Shown here in pieces: positions 18,101 to 26,298 of a DNA stretch of 64,000 nucleotides. The position numbers and the translations under genes were made by a program. The stretch spans positions 5,022,001-5,086,000 of the forward strand of contig NZ_CP029378.1 of NCBI RefSeq assembly GCF_003268675.1, written 5' to 3'. A model generated the notes under the pieces. The model made no database searches, was not told the origin of the DNA, and was given only the letters and a program-made list of their open reading frames with translations. The DNA is from Streptomyces bacillaris. Lineage in GTDB: Bacteria > Actinomycetota > Actinomycetes > Streptomycetales > Streptomycetaceae. Position 1 is the stretch's first letter, and each line of letters starts with the position of its first letter.

Positions 18101-19398
18101 AAGGGGGAGAGCGGCGAGACGGGCGTGGCCAGATGACCGGAGTCGCCACCGGCACCGAAGGAGCCCGGAGAACCGGAGGAGTCGAAGGAGCCGGAAGCAC
18201 CGGCGGCACCGGCCGGGGGAGCGGCGTACGCACCCGGCCCCGGGGCCCCCGCCGGATGGCCGTGACCGTGACCGTGGGCATCGCCGTACGCGAGTCCGGA
18301 CGGCTGTCCGTACGCGTGGCCGTCCGGCGCGGCCCCCGTCTCCGGCCATCCGTCCCGTCCCGGCCGCTCCGCCCCCTGTGCCTGCTCGCCGTCCCTGCCG
18401 CCGCCCTTGAGCCGTCGGGCCCAGGCGCCTATGCCCCCACGCCGGGGCGCCTCCCCGCCTTCGGGCGCGCGCCGGGCCGAGGCCGTGCCGGATACGCCCT
18501 GACCGTGGCCGGGACCGGGCTCCTGGCCCTCGGACCCGTACGCCACCGGCTCCGCGCGGGAGGCCCCGGAGAAGGCACCGGAGGCACGGGCCCCCGCCTG
18601 ACCCCCGTACGCCTGCCCCGCCCCCTCACCGAGCCCCGCAGGCCCACCGGACCCGTCGAACTCTCCGGACCCGGACCCGGAGCCGGACCCGTCGCCGAAG
18701 GCCGTGGACGTCCCCGGCCCCCCGTGGACCGGTCCGTGCGCGGCCTGGTCCGCGCGGCTCACCCGCAGGTGGCCCTCACCGTCCGGGGCCGTCGGCAGCG
18801 CCCCGGCGCGCGGGCCCGCCGTGAGCCGGAGGGTGGACTCACCGAGCCGCAGCAGGGCGCCGGGCGGGAAGCGGACGGGCCGGTCGCGGACCTCCGTACC
18901 GTCCAGGGAGGTGCCGTTGGTCGAGCCGAGGTCCGCGACCGAGACCCGGCCGTCCTCCGCCACCGTCACCGCGCAGTGCAGCCGGGACACGTCCGGGTCG
19001 TCCAGCGGGACGTCGGCCTCGGCGGAGCGGCCGATCCGGATCTGCCCGCCGTGCAGCAGGTGGACCCCGCCCGCGTCCGGCCCGGCGACCACGTGGAGCT
19101 GGGCCGGAACGGCGGCGTCCGTCGCCCCGTCCTCGCCGGGGACCTGGAGCGAGAGCACCGCCCCGTCCACCAGCGGCGGCTCACCGAGGGCGATCCGCTG
19201 GGCGTCCAGCCGCTCCCGCCCGGCGAAGAGGACCACCGCCCCGCCGCCCTGGGACCCCTCGGGCCCGGAGACCGCCTGGGCCAGGCCGGAGGCGACCGCG
19301 GCCAGCGCCGTCCCGGCGGGGGCGGTGACGAGCACATCGCAGGCGCGCGCCGGGGTCTGGCCGCTGCGCGGCGCGAGGACGGTCAGCCGGATCTGCAT
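15169..19398 (-). CDS. FHA domain-containing FtsK/EccC-like ATPase with PYPG repeats
   Basis: The product has 1409 residues. A phosphothreonine-binding FHA domain lies near residues 110-165 (RIGRSAEADVPLDDPDVSRL, then SVADLGSTNGTSLDG). Low-complexity Gly/Ser/Pro segments follow, then a degenerate FtsK-like ATPase region (about 480-800). A tract of roughly twenty SGRTPYPGA-like repeats covers about 830-1040. A second ATPase domain has Walker A GPAGSGRT near 1086 and Walker B RLVVLADDFDAL near 1240. The architecture recalls the EccC motor of type VII secretion, but no ESX genes are nearby. It is divergent from the kinase PkaA, so the FHA domain may read kinase-dependent phosphorylation. The ATG at 19398 begins the conserved part; upstream sequence is not protein-like. 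Confidence 0.88.
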   Translation of the reverse strand: MQIRLTVLAPRSGQTPARACDVLVTAPAGTALAAVASGLAQAVSGPEGSQGGGAVVLFAGRERLDAQRIALGEPPLVDGAVLSLQVPGEDGATDAAVPAQLHVVAGPDAGGVHLLHGGQIRIGRSAEADVPLDDPDVSRLHCAVTVAEDGRVSVADLGSTNGTSLDGTEVRDRPVRFPPGALLRLGESTLRLTAGPRAGALPTAPDGEGHLRVSRADQAAHGPVHGGPGTSTAFGDGSGSGSGSGEFDGSGGPAGLGEGAGQAYGGQAGARASGAFSGASRAEPVAYGSEGQEPGPGHGQGVSGTASARRAPEGGEAPRRGGIGAWARRLKGGGRDGEQAQGAERPGRDGWPETGAAPDGHAYGQPSGLAYGDAHGHGHGHPAGAPGPGAYAAPPAGAAGASGSFDSSGSPGSFGAGGDSGHLATPVSPLSPFSAVPSAPEGTWPDPAAVLLTALGPGPRLWERHDGHPEALVVRLGTTDRADVPSVPVTVGLREAGSLGLAGPRARLAGLARATVAQLAALHSPFDLEIVLISTDRSRSLEERRREWSWLGWLPHLRPMHGQDCRLLLAYDREQADARTAELVRRLDEGPLGPGWPNLDRTEVADAAHAHKGPHTVVVLDGDPGTAALRETTARLAGAGAAAGIHLICLAETPAASPTSPVAATYDAACRASIAFRECGAVAMLSGDVATALRLLRTAGGQAAGHGTVAAVDAVSAAWAERFGRALAPLRDEGSAALAGRPTTAALPPSARLLDELGLARATPASLMARWASTADDQPGASLPRPATAPSRADLETPGSGRTLSAGPRVGPQRTAAEHRRSQDTPASGRIPYPGDSGTGRTPYPGTEDRGSGRTAYPGDPASGRTPYPGAGAGDRDTGRTPYPGADARDSGRTPYPSATHQDSGRTPYPGAESRSSGRTPYPGTDSRSSGRTPYPGAGSRDSSRTLYPDTDDVDYGHTPYPGPEARGSGRMPRPGAGGRDSARTPYPGAEGRDSSRTPYPGADARDSRGTPYPGAHTRDSERTPYPGAETRDSSRTPRVGPQGGEAPGHAPQAGDSGRPVLVLGAGPRGPLSVDLADEGPHLLIEGPAGSGRTELLRAVAASLAASARPDRLGILLVDGAGGKPEERGEGLLPCTELPHVFTHLVASDPVRMREFAQALGGELKRRAELLGPLDFATWHARHAEAVEQAEPRRVVGQRPPSGAERRGDLDSAASGTLRLRRVAARASDPGPSPLPRLVVLADDFDALVAPGLGSPGRPAAGSVVRALEAVARDGGRLGVHLVATSARPDRTEDTELARGARLRIVLDAPVLPPSPDEPAPGRGRLGHPDGRVTPFQGGRVTGRIPRTATLRPTVVPLEWERMGDPPTRRPVRELGNGPTDLALLASALERAARSVNAERLPPLIPFPT
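16281..16905 (-). repeat. Coding repeat tract (SGRTPYPG units)
   Basis: About 27-33 bp per unit, roughly twenty degenerate units, each reading (D/S)SGRTPYPG(A/T) in the frame of the FHA-FtsK protein. Unit lengths and codons vary, so the array has diverged since it expanded. Confidence 0.8.
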
Positions 19399-19956
19399 CG
19401 CCGTCGGCGGTCCCTTCTGCGCGGGGTGCCCGGCAGGGGAAACGCCCTGTGATTCCCCCCACCCGGCACGGACAGGTCGTCCGTACAGGTCGTCACGGAC
19501 CCCGGCCTCCCGACCCGTCAGATCCGTGCTTGGAGGCATCCTCGCACCTGCCACTGACAACACGCCCGCCGGTCACCTTCAAATGATCTTGAATGGTCGG
19601 CTGTGGGCGCAAAAGTGCCTGCTTGCGTCCGGTTCCCGCCCCTCCTCCCGGCTCTCCCCGGCTCTTCCCGCCACTCCGGAGCGCGAGCGCACCCCCGCGC
19701 TCCACCCCGCGCCGGTCGCGCTCCCACCGCCCCCGACAACCGGCTGCGCCCGCCCCCGACAACCGGCTCCGCCCGCCGCGGCAACCAACTGTCCGGTCTG
19801 CGCGTCTTCCCCCGAAACGCGACCCTCGGAACCCCTCCCCGAGAGCCATCCCGCCCCCTTGTCCAGCGGCATTAGAGTGGGCCGGAACATCGGGCCGGGA
19901 ACATCCGGGCAGGCCCGGGGGACCGCGAGCACCACGATCAGCAGGGAGTGCAAGAC
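19399..19956. other. 558-bp divergent region between FHA-FtsK and pkaA
   Basis: It holds both promoters. A TAGAGT -10-like box at 19873-19878 precedes pkaA by about 80 bp. A 23-bp tandem repeat of GCCCCCGACAACCGGCT starts at 19729 and 19752, with a degenerate third copy near 19775. No additional gene was supported. Confidence 0.45.
19729..19790. repeat. 23-bp tandem repeat upstream of pkaA
   Basis: GCCCCCGACAACCGGCT occurs twice with a 23-bp period and a third time in decayed form (GCCGCGGCAACCAACT). It may be an operator array or a slippage product. Confidence 0.5.
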
Positions 19957-21651
19957 GTGCGGCCTGTAGGCAGCAAGTACCTCCTGGAGGAGCCGCTCGG
20001 ACGCGGCGCCACGGGCACCGTCTGGCGAGCCCGCCAGCGGGAGACCGCGGGCGCCGAGGCGGCCGTCGCCGGGCAGCCCGGCGAGACCGTGGCGATCAAG
20101 GTCCTCAAGGAGGAGCTGGCCAACGACGCGGACGTCGTGATGCGGTTCCTGCGGGAGCGCTCGGTCCTCCTGAGGCTCACGCACCCCAACATCGTGCGCA
20201 CCCGCGACCTGGTCGTCGAGGGCGATCTCCTCGCCCTGGTGATGGACCTGATCGACGGTCCCGACCTGCACCGCTACCTCCGCGAGAACGGCCCGCTCAC
20301 CGCGGTCGCCGCCTCCCTGCTCACCGCGCAGATCGCGGACGCGCTCGCCGCCAGCCACTCCGACGGCGTCGTCCACCGCGACCTCAAGCCGGCCAACGTC
20401 CTGCTCGACGAGCGCGACGGCGGCATGACCCCGATGCTCACCGACTTCGGCATCGCGCGGCTCGCGGACTCCCCGGGGCTGACCCGGACGCACGAGTTCG
20501 TCGGCACCCCCGCCTATGTGGCCCCGGAGTCCGCCGAGGGCCGCCCGCAGACCTCCGCCGTGGACATCTACGGCGCGGGCATCCTGCTGTACGAGCTGGT
20601 CACCGGCCGCCCGCCGTTCGCCGGGGGCACCGCCCTCGAGGTCCTGCACCGGCACCTCAGCGAGGAGCCCCGCCGCCCCTCCACCGTCCCCGAGCCGCTC
20701 TGGACGGTCATAGAGCGCTGCCTGAGCAAGGACCCGGACCGGCGGCCCAGCGCGGAGAACCTGGCCCGTGCGCTGCGTACGGTCGCCGCGGGCATCGGCG
20801 TCCACGCCAACTCGGCCCAGATCGCCGCCGCCGAAGGGGTGGGCGCCCTGCTCGCCCCGGACCCGGCGCCCACGGCCGTCCCGGAGACCCCCGGCGCCGC
20901 CGACCCCACCCAGGTGCTGCCGAGCAACGCGGGCTCGTACGACCCGGCCGCCGCCACCAGCGTGCTCCCGCAGACCGGGGGACCGGGCGGCCACCGGGGG
21001 CCCGGTGGCAACCAGGGCCACGCGGACCCGACCGCCGTCCTGCCGCCCGTACCTCCGCAGCAGCCCGACGGGCAGCCGGACAGCCCGCACCCCTGGCAGT
21101 CCCAGCTCCAGGCCGCCCGCGACCGCAACGAGCAGACGCAGGTGCAGTACCTGGACCCCAGCCAGGACCCGCTGCGCCGCCGCCCCCAGCGTCAGGCGCC
21201 CCAGCAGCCTCCCCAGCGCCAGCAGCCCCAGCAGCACCGGCAGCAGCCGCTCCAGCAGCAGTACCCGGCGCCGCAGCAACAGCAGCACCAGCCCCAGCGC
21301 TACCAGGCGCCCCCACAGCCCCAGCGCCAGCAGTACGCGCCCCAGCCGCAGCAACCCCAGCAGCCTCAGCAGCCCGCCGCGCGCCCGCCGCGCGAACCGC
21401 GTCCGCCGAGGCAGCGCAGCGCCAACCCGATGCGCATCCCCGGACTCGGCTGCCTCAAGGGCTGCCTGTTCACCGTGGTGCTCCTCGTCATCGCCGGCTG
21501 GCTCATCTGGGAGCTGACCCCGCTCCAGGACTGGGTCGCCCAGGGCAAGGGGTACTGGGAAGCCATCGGTGACGCCATCGGCAAGGTCACCGACTGGATC
21601 TCCCAGATCGGTGAGGCCACCGGCGAATCCGGCGGTACGGGCGGAGCCTGA
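19957..21651 (+). CDS. pkaA: Membrane-anchored Ser/Thr protein kinase PkaA
   Basis: The 564-residue Hanks-type kinase has the glycine loop GRGATGTVWRARQ, the ATP-binding Lys in VAIKVLKEEL, the catalytic loop HRDLKPANVLLD, the DFG segment TDFGIARL and GTPAYVAPES. Residues about 370-490 are rich in Gln and Pro. A single span (GCLKGCLFTVVLLVIAGWLI) near 500 places the kinase in the cytoplasm with a short outer tail and no PASTA domains. The GTG at 19957 is preferred: AGGGAG ends 8 bp upstream, whereas the GTG at 19948 overlaps it. It heads a likely kinase pair with pkaB and faces the divergent FHA protein, a plausible substrate or reader. Confidence 0.9.
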   Translation: MRPVGSKYLLEEPLGRGATGTVWRARQRETAGAEAAVAGQPGETVAIKVLKEELANDADVVMRFLRERSVLLRLTHPNIVRTRDLVVEGDLLALVMDLIDGPDLHRYLRENGPLTAVAASLLTAQIADALAASHSDGVVHRDLKPANVLLDERDGGMTPMLTDFGIARLADSPGLTRTHEFVGTPAYVAPESAEGRPQTSAVDIYGAGILLYELVTGRPPFAGGTALEVLHRHLSEEPRRPSTVPEPLWTVIERCLSKDPDRRPSAENLARALRTVAAGIGVHANSAQIAAAEGVGALLAPDPAPTAVPETPGAADPTQVLPSNAGSYDPAAATSVLPQTGGPGGHRGPGGNQGHADPTAVLPPVPPQQPDGQPDSPHPWQSQLQAARDRNEQTQVQYLDPSQDPLRRRPQRQAPQQPPQRQQPQQHRQQPLQQQYPAPQQQQHQPQRYQAPPQPQRQQYAPQPQQPQQPQQPAARPPREPRPPRQRSANPMRIPGLGCLKGCLFTVVLLVIAGWLIWELTPLQDWVAQGKGYWEAIGDAIGKVTDWISQIGEATGESGGTGGA

Positions 21652-21688
21652 CGGGGGGCAGACCCTGCCCCTCCCTGTCCCTTTGTCG

Positions 21689-21719
21689 ACTTCTCCGGGT
21701 GGATTACGCCCGGAGAAGT
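21689..21719 (+). terminator. Perfect hairpin between pkaA and pkaB
   Basis: ACTTCTCCGGG and CCCGGAGAAGT pair perfectly over 11 bp with a 9-nt loop. There is no U-run, so it may end pkaA transcription, attenuate it, or act as an operator. The word CTTTGTCGAC occurs just before it (21681) and again at 21767, close to pkaB. Confidence 0.6.
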
Positions 21720-21810
21720 GCGGTTCGGCGCCATCCCGGGCACGCATCACCCCGAGCGCCGCGTAACTTTGTCGACCGGGGGTCCACCGCCAGCCGCTGA
21801 GGGAGCAGTC

Positions 21811-23061
21811 TTGGCACGGAATATCGGCAGCCGGTACACGGCCCACCAGATCCTGGGGCGCGGCAGCGCCGGCACGGTGTGGCTCGGTGAGGGGCCCGAG
21901 GGGCCGGTCGCCATCAAGCTGCTCCGTGAGGACCTCGCGTCCGACCAGGAGCTGGTGGGGCGCTTCGTGCAGGAGCGCACCGCCCTGCTCGGGCTCGACC
22001 ACCCCAACGTGGTCGCCGTCCGGGACCTCGTGGTGGACGGCAACGACCTCGCCCTGGTCATGACCCTCGTCCGCGGCACCGATCTGCGCACCCGCCTGGA
22101 CCGCGAACGCCGTCTCGCCCCCGAGGCCGCCGTCGCGATCATCGCGGACGTGGCCGACGGCCTGGCCGCCGCCCACAAGGCCCAGATCGTCCACCGGGAC
22201 GTCAAGCCGGAGAACATCCTGCTCGACATGGAGGGCCCCCTCGGCCCCGGCGGCGCCCACCCCGCCCTGCTCACCGACTTCGGCGTCGCCAAGCTCATCG
22301 ACACCCCGCGCCGCACCAAGGCCACCAAGATCATCGGTACGCCGGACTATCTGGCCCCCGAGATCGTCGAGGGACTCCCGCCGCGCGCCGCCGTGGACAT
22401 CTACGCCCTCGCGACCGTGCTGTACGAGCTGCTCGCCGGGTTCACCCCCTTCGGCGGCGGCCACCCCGGCGCGGTCCTGCGCCGCCATGTCACCGAGACC
22501 GTCGTCCCGCTCCCCGGCATCCCCGAGGAGCTGTGGCAGCTCCTCGTCCAGTGCCTGGCCAAGGCCCCCGCCTCCCGGCTGCGCGCCTCCGAGCTGGCCA
22601 CCCGCCTCCGCGACCTGCTCCCGCTCCTGGCCGGCATCCCGCCGCTGGACGTGGACGAGCCCGGCGGCGACGGGGCGGAGCAGCAGCAGGCCGCGTACGA
22701 CGAGCAGCAGTACACCCCCTCCGCCGAGGAGCCCCGCCGCCGCGGCGCGGTCCCCCTGGTGCCCGGCTCCGCCCCGGACTCCAACCGGGACACCCACACG
22801 AGCATGCGCGTCCCCGCCCCCGACGAACTGGCCGGCGGCCCCCTCGGCACTGCCCGCGCCCCGCGCGCCCCCGGAAAGCCGCGCCCCGGCTCCGCCCGCA
22901 ACAAGGCGGCGGCCGTCCGCAAGCGCCGGATCACCCTGGGCGCCGCGGCCGTCCTGCTCTGCGGAGCGGTGGCGGTCGGCGGCTGGCTGGCCGCGGGCGG
23001 CGGCGACGGGGACCCGGCGGGCCCCCAGGACAGCGAGAACTCGGCCCCGGCGACCCCGTAG
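21811..23061 (+). CDS. pkaB: Membrane-anchored Ser/Thr protein kinase PkaB
   Basis: The 416-residue Hanks-type kinase has GRGSAGTVWLGEG, VAIKLLREDL, HRDVKPENILLD, TDFGVAKL and TPDYLAPEIVEG. A short Pro-rich linker leads to one span near residue 380 (TLGAAAVLLCGAVAVGGWLA) and a brief outer tail. The start is a TTG at 21811 with GAGGGAG five bases upstream; further upstream the frame is not protein-like. The catalytic domain closely resembles PkaA, which suggests tandem duplication followed by divergence of the tails. Confidence 0.9.
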   Translation: MARNIGSRYTAHQILGRGSAGTVWLGEGPEGPVAIKLLREDLASDQELVGRFVQERTALLGLDHPNVVAVRDLVVDGNDLALVMTLVRGTDLRTRLDRERRLAPEAAVAIIADVADGLAAAHKAQIVHRDVKPENILLDMEGPLGPGGAHPALLTDFGVAKLIDTPRRTKATKIIGTPDYLAPEIVEGLPPRAAVDIYALATVLYELLAGFTPFGGGHPGAVLRRHVTETVVPLPGIPEELWQLLVQCLAKAPASRLRASELATRLRDLLPLLAGIPPLDVDEPGGDGAEQQQAAYDEQQYTPSAEEPRRRGAVPLVPGSAPDSNRDTHTSMRVPAPDELAGGPLGTARAPRAPGKPRPGSARNKAAAVRKRRITLGAAAVLLCGAVAVGGWLAAGGGDGDPAGPQDSENSAPATP

Positions 23062-23142
23062 GAGCCCGTTGCGGGGCCGGTGAGGACCGCATGTGGAGCA
23101 CGAGGGTTCCCGGGGGAGGGCAAGCTTCTTCCGCCATGCCGT

Positions 23143-23148
23143 TACGCT
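23143..23148 (+). promoter_or_regulatory. -10 element of a probably leaderless prfB transcript
   Basis: TACGCT ends 6 bp before the GTG at 23155, with no Shine-Dalgarno sequence between. Transcription would start at or next to the start codon. Confidence 0.45.
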
Positions 23149-23154
23149 GGACCC

Positions 23155-24261
23155 GTGGCAGTCGTCGATATTTCCGAAGAGCTGAAGTCCCTCTCCTCGA
23201 CCATGGGGTCGATCGAGGCCGTCCTGGACCTGGATGCGCTGAGGGCGGACATCGCCGCGCTCGAGGAGCAGGCAGCGGCGCCGTCTCTGTGGGACGACCC
23301 GGAGGCGGCCCAGAAGATCACCAGCAAGCTTTCCCACCTCCAGGCCGAGGTCCGCAAGGCCGAGGCCCTGCGCGGTCGCATCGACGACCTCGCGGTCCTC
23401 TTCGAGCTGGCCGAGGACGAGGGCGACGCCGACACCCTGGCGGAGGCCGAGGCCGAGCTGGAGTCGGTGAAGAAGGCGCTGGACGAGATGGAGGTGCGCA
23501 CCCTCCTGTCCGGCGAGTACGACGCCCGCGAGGCGCTCGTCACCATCCGCGCCGAGGCCGGTGGGGTCGACGCCGCCGACTTCGCGGAGAAGCTCCAGCG
23601 CATGTACCTCCGCTGGGCCGAGCAGCACAACTACAAGACCGAGGTCTACGAGACGGCCTACGCCGAAGAGGCCGGCATCAAGTCGACCACCTTCGCCGTC
23701 CAGGTCCCGTACGCCTACGGCACGCTCTCCGTCGAGCAGGGCACCCACCGCCTGGTCCGGATCTCGCCCTTCGACAACCAGGGCCGCCGCCAGACGTCCT
23801 TCGCGGGCGTCGAGGTGCTCCCCGTCGTCGAGCAGACCGACCACATCGAGATCGACGAGTCCGAGCTGCGCGTCGACGTGTACCGCTCCTCGGGCCCCGG
23901 CGGACAGGGCGTCAACACCACGGACTCCGCGGTCCGTCTGACCCACCTGCCCACCGGCATCGTCGTCTCCTGCCAGAACGAGCGTTCGCAGATCCAGAAC
24001 AAGGCGTCCGCGATGAACGTCCTCCAGGCCAAGCTCCTCGAGCGCCGCCGCCAGGAGGAGCAGGCCAAGATGAACGCGCTCAAGGGCGACGGCGGCAACT
24101 CCTGGGGCAACCAGATGCGTTCCTACGTCCTCCACCCGTACCAGATGGTCAAGGACCTGCGTACGGAGTTCGAGATGGGCAACCCCGAGGCGGTCTTCAA
24201 CGGCGAGATCGACGGCTTCGTCGAGGCTGGTATCCGCTGGCGCAAGCAGCGCGAGAAGTAG
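23155..24261 (+). CDS. prfB: Peptide chain release factor 2
   Basis: The 368-residue class I release factor reads UGA and UAA. It carries the RF2 tripeptide SPF (RLVRISPFDNQGRRQTS) and the GGQ motif (RSSGPGGQGVNTTDSAVRL), which triggers peptidyl-tRNA hydrolysis. The gene is one continuous frame with no internal UGA, so the programmed frameshift of E. coli prfB is absent. This fits a genome where UGA is the main stop. The GTG at 23155 starts the conserved N-terminus (VVDISEELKSLSS). A strong terminator follows. Confidence 0.96.
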   Translation: MAVVDISEELKSLSSTMGSIEAVLDLDALRADIAALEEQAAAPSLWDDPEAAQKITSKLSHLQAEVRKAEALRGRIDDLAVLFELAEDEGDADTLAEAEAELESVKKALDEMEVRTLLSGEYDAREALVTIRAEAGGVDAADFAEKLQRMYLRWAEQHNYKTEVYETAYAEEAGIKSTTFAVQVPYAYGTLSVEQGTHRLVRISPFDNQGRRQTSFAGVEVLPVVEQTDHIEIDESELRVDVYRSSGPGGQGVNTTDSAVRLTHLPTGIVVSCQNERSQIQNKASAMNVLQAKLLERRRQEEQAKMNALKGDGGNSWGNQMRSYVLHPYQMVKDLRTEFEMGNPEAVFNGEIDGFVEAGIRWRKQREK

Positions 24262-24281
24262 CCTCCGCCGTACGAAGGTTG

Positions 24282-24310
24282 GGCCCGGACAGGGAACTGT
24301 CCGGGCCTTT
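24282..24310 (+). terminator. prfB terminator
   Basis: GGCCCGGACAG and CTGTCCGGGCC pair perfectly over 11 bp around a GGAA loop and are followed by TTT, 21 bp after the stop codon. Confidence 0.88.
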
Positions 24311-24638
24311 CCGCGTTCGGGGAGCGCCGGGGCGAGTTGAGGGGAAGGCGAGTTGGGGGGAACCTGTGCCCGATGCGTCACAGTCGGGCTGCCGAATAGC
24401 CGTCAAGAACCCCTATATGGGTGCGTACTGCACGGAACGGCCTTGACGGAATCCTTAACTCTGGCCAGGGTGCTAGAGCAGCATGCGTATGTCTGGGACG
24501 GATGTGAACCGGGGGCCGGCGGGGGTGACCACGACATGACGTGGCCTCAGCCGAAAGCGATGAGCGATTCCCCGAGGGCCGCCGTGGCCCGCATATGGCT
24601 GCTCCACTGACGAGATCAGCTACTGGGGGTAGCAACAG
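24311..24638 (+). other. 328-bp upstream region of the LAETG protein gene
   Basis: It contains a candidate promoter (24443-24471) that would leave a 5' untranslated leader of about 160 nt. A short symmetric word ACCCCTATATGGGTG lies near 24409. No known riboswitch or small gene was recognised in the leader. Confidence 0.4.
24443..24471 (+). promoter_or_regulatory. Promoter of the LAETG protein gene
   Basis: A -35 box TTGACG (24443-24448) and a -10-like box CAGGGT (24466-24471) are separated by 17 bp, the spacing used by the housekeeping sigma factor HrdB. Confidence 0.45.
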
Positions 24639-25634
24639 ATGACGAAGAAGACGCGCGTTCGCGTCGCGCGGATAGCCGCTGGTGCGGTTATTGCCGCAGG
24701 TGCCTCGCTGACCGCCGCAGGTGCGGCGCAGGCACTGGAGATCGGCGTCGACACCGGCCTTGGCGACTCGGGCCTCAGTGCCGAGGTGTCGATCCAGAAC
24801 GAGGAGGACAACCCGGCCGGCGGCGTCGACCAGGGTGGTACGTCCGAGGGTGGCGAGCAGCAGGGCGGCGCTTCCGAGGGCAACCAGGGTGGCGGCGACG
24901 CCAACGGCGGTGGCGACGCCAACGGCGGTGGCGACGCTAACGGTGGCGGTGACGCTAACGGTGGTGGCGACGCTAACGGTGGCGGTGACGCTAACGGTGG
25001 TGGCGACGCTAACGGTGGTGGCGACGCCAACGGTGGCGGTGACGCTAACGGTGGTAACCAGGGTGGCGGTGACGCCAATGGTGGCGGTGACGCCAACGGT
25101 GGTGGCGATGCCAATGGCGGTAACCAGGGTGGCGGTGACGCTAACGGTGGTAATCAGGGTGGCGGTGACGCTAACGGTGGTAACCAGGGTGGCGGTGACG
25201 CTAACGGTGGTAACCAGGGCGGTGGCGACGCTAACGGTGGTAACCAGGGCGGTGGCGACGCCAACGGTGGCAACCAGGGCGGTGGCGACCAGGGCGGCGC
25301 GACCGAGGGCGGCAACGGCACCAACGGTGGCAACACCGGTACCACCGGCAACAACGGCGGCACCACCGGCAGCTCCGGCACCAACGGTGGCACGACCACC
25401 GGTGGCGGCGACGCCTGCACCGTCGACTCCGGTGTCGTCGAGTGCGCCGACAACACGGACACCGACAGCGTCGGCAACCAGCCGGTCGAGCAGAGCAAGG
25501 GCAAGGAAGAGCTCGCCGAGACCGGTGCGGCCGAGACCACCTTCCTGGTCATCGGCGCCGCGACGATGATCGCCGGCGGCATCGGCTTCCGCATCCTGCC
25601 GCGTCTGGTCGGCGGCGGCCGTACGGTCGCCTAG
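24639..25634 (+). CDS. Repeat-rich sortase-anchored (LAETG) surface protein
   Basis: The 331-residue protein has a cleavable signal peptide (basic start, then AAGAVIAAGASLTAAGAAQA, residues about 10-35). A short acidic segment comes next. Residues about 84-217 are tandem GGGDANGG and GGNQGGGDANGG units, followed by a Gly/Thr/Asn-rich stalk with two Cys. The end is a sorting signal: LAETG at 292-296, a hydrophobic span and a basic tail. LAxTG is the preferred motif of class E sortases in Streptomyces, so the protein should be linked to peptidoglycan. The function is unknown; the flexible acidic repeat suggests a spacer or matrix protein. The ATG at 24639 has GGGGG nine or so bases upstream. 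Confidence 0.85.
   Translation: MTKKTRVRVARIAAGAVIAAGASLTAAGAAQALEIGVDTGLGDSGLSAEVSIQNEEDNPAGGVDQGGTSEGGEQQGGASEGNQGGGDANGGGDANGGGDANGGGDANGGGDANGGGDANGGGDANGGGDANGGGDANGGNQGGGDANGGGDANGGGDANGGNQGGGDANGGNQGGGDANGGNQGGGDANGGNQGGGDANGGNQGGGDANGGNQGGGDQGGATEGGNGTNGGNTGTTGNNGGTTGSSGTNGGTTTGGGDACTVDSGVVECADNTDTDSVGNQPVEQSKGKEELAETGAAETTFLVIGAATMIAGGIGFRILPRLVGGGRTVA
24889..25290 (+). repeat. Coding tandem repeat (GGGDANGG / GGNQ units)
   Basis: Eighteen- and 27-bp units of GGCGACGCTAACGGTGGT type are repeated about twenty times. Many codons end in T (GCT, GGT, GAT), which is unusual for this genome and indicates recent expansion rather than codon-optimised drift. Confidence 0.85.
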
Positions 25635-25701
25635 GACCCGCCGAGGACCGGGTACGCGCCGCACCTGAGCCCCGTACCCGGTTGGGGGCGCACGGCACAG
25701 C

Positions 25702-25742
25702 GAAGGGCCCGGGAGGCCGTAAAAAGCCTCCCGGGCCCTTCT
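25702..25742 (+). terminator. Terminator after the LAETG protein gene
   Basis: GAAGGGCCCGGGAGGC and GCCTCCCGGGCCCTTC form a perfect 16-bp stem with loop CGTAAAAA. It lies between converging genes and could serve both. Confidence 0.9.
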
Positions 25743-25837
25743 GCGCGTTCCGGCGCGCGCCGACCGCTCCGGCGGCCGTACGCGGATGATCCGAAGCGTC
25801 CCTCAGGGCGTTGTGCGCCCCCGGGGGCGGGCCGAGG

Positions 25838-26038
25838 TCAGGCGGTCTGGTGGGCCAGCAGCGCGAGGGCCGCGAGCAGCACGACCATCAGCCCGATCAG
25901 CATGGCCGGATTCAGCCCGGCCAGCGGGCTCTGTCCCTGCTCCTCCAGCATCTGCTGCCGCACGGCACGGCAGACGCGGCAGCGCCCCTCGCTGACGGGG
26001 GCCGCGCAGTTCGCGCACACCAGTCGGTCATAGGTCAT
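25838..26038 (-). CDS. Small zinc-ribbon membrane protein
   Basis: The 66-residue protein starts MTYDRLVCANC and has two CxxC pairs (CANC and CRVC) that would bind one zinc ion. One C-terminal membrane span follows (MLIGLMVVLLAALALLAH). The ATG at 26038 lies 6-10 bases after GGAGGAGGA; an ATG two codons earlier (26044) overlaps that site and is less likely. Function unknown; such proteins are common in actinobacteria. It is divergent from ftsE. Confidence 0.75.
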   Translation of the reverse strand: MTYDRLVCANCAAPVSEGRCRVCRAVRQQMLEEQGQSPLAGLNPAMLIGLMVVLLAALALLAHQTA

Positions 26039-26298
26039 GCGCATTCCTCCTCCCGCGCGGCGGAGCTTGTCGACCGCTCTCTCTCCGCACAACGCTCCGG
26101 GAAACGCAACCGTTCCCCCCACCACTGTGCCAGCTCCCGCCGTTTTCGGCGCGGCCCGCCGGACAAGGGAGGGTCCGACCCGATGCGTTCCGTACGGCGA
26201 TCCGCCATAAATCGCCCATTGCCGGACGCCGCCTGCACGCGTGAGCCCGGTTCGCGTATGGTCACGCTCACCTACTCCCGGCCGACCGTGGTGCATCC

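Noticed and set aside
15169..19398. Type VII secretion locus around the EccC-like ATPase
   Set aside because: No WXG100 proteins, mycosin, EccB, EccD or EccE genes lie in the flanks; only the ATPase resemblance exists.
23155..24261. Programmed frameshift in prfB
   Set aside because: The gene is one continuous frame with no in-frame UGA near the start; nothing resembling the E. coli slippery site is present.
24311..24638. Riboswitch (ydaO type) in the leader of the LAETG gene
   Set aside because: The conserved ydaO core elements could not be found and no consistent multi-stem fold was seen.
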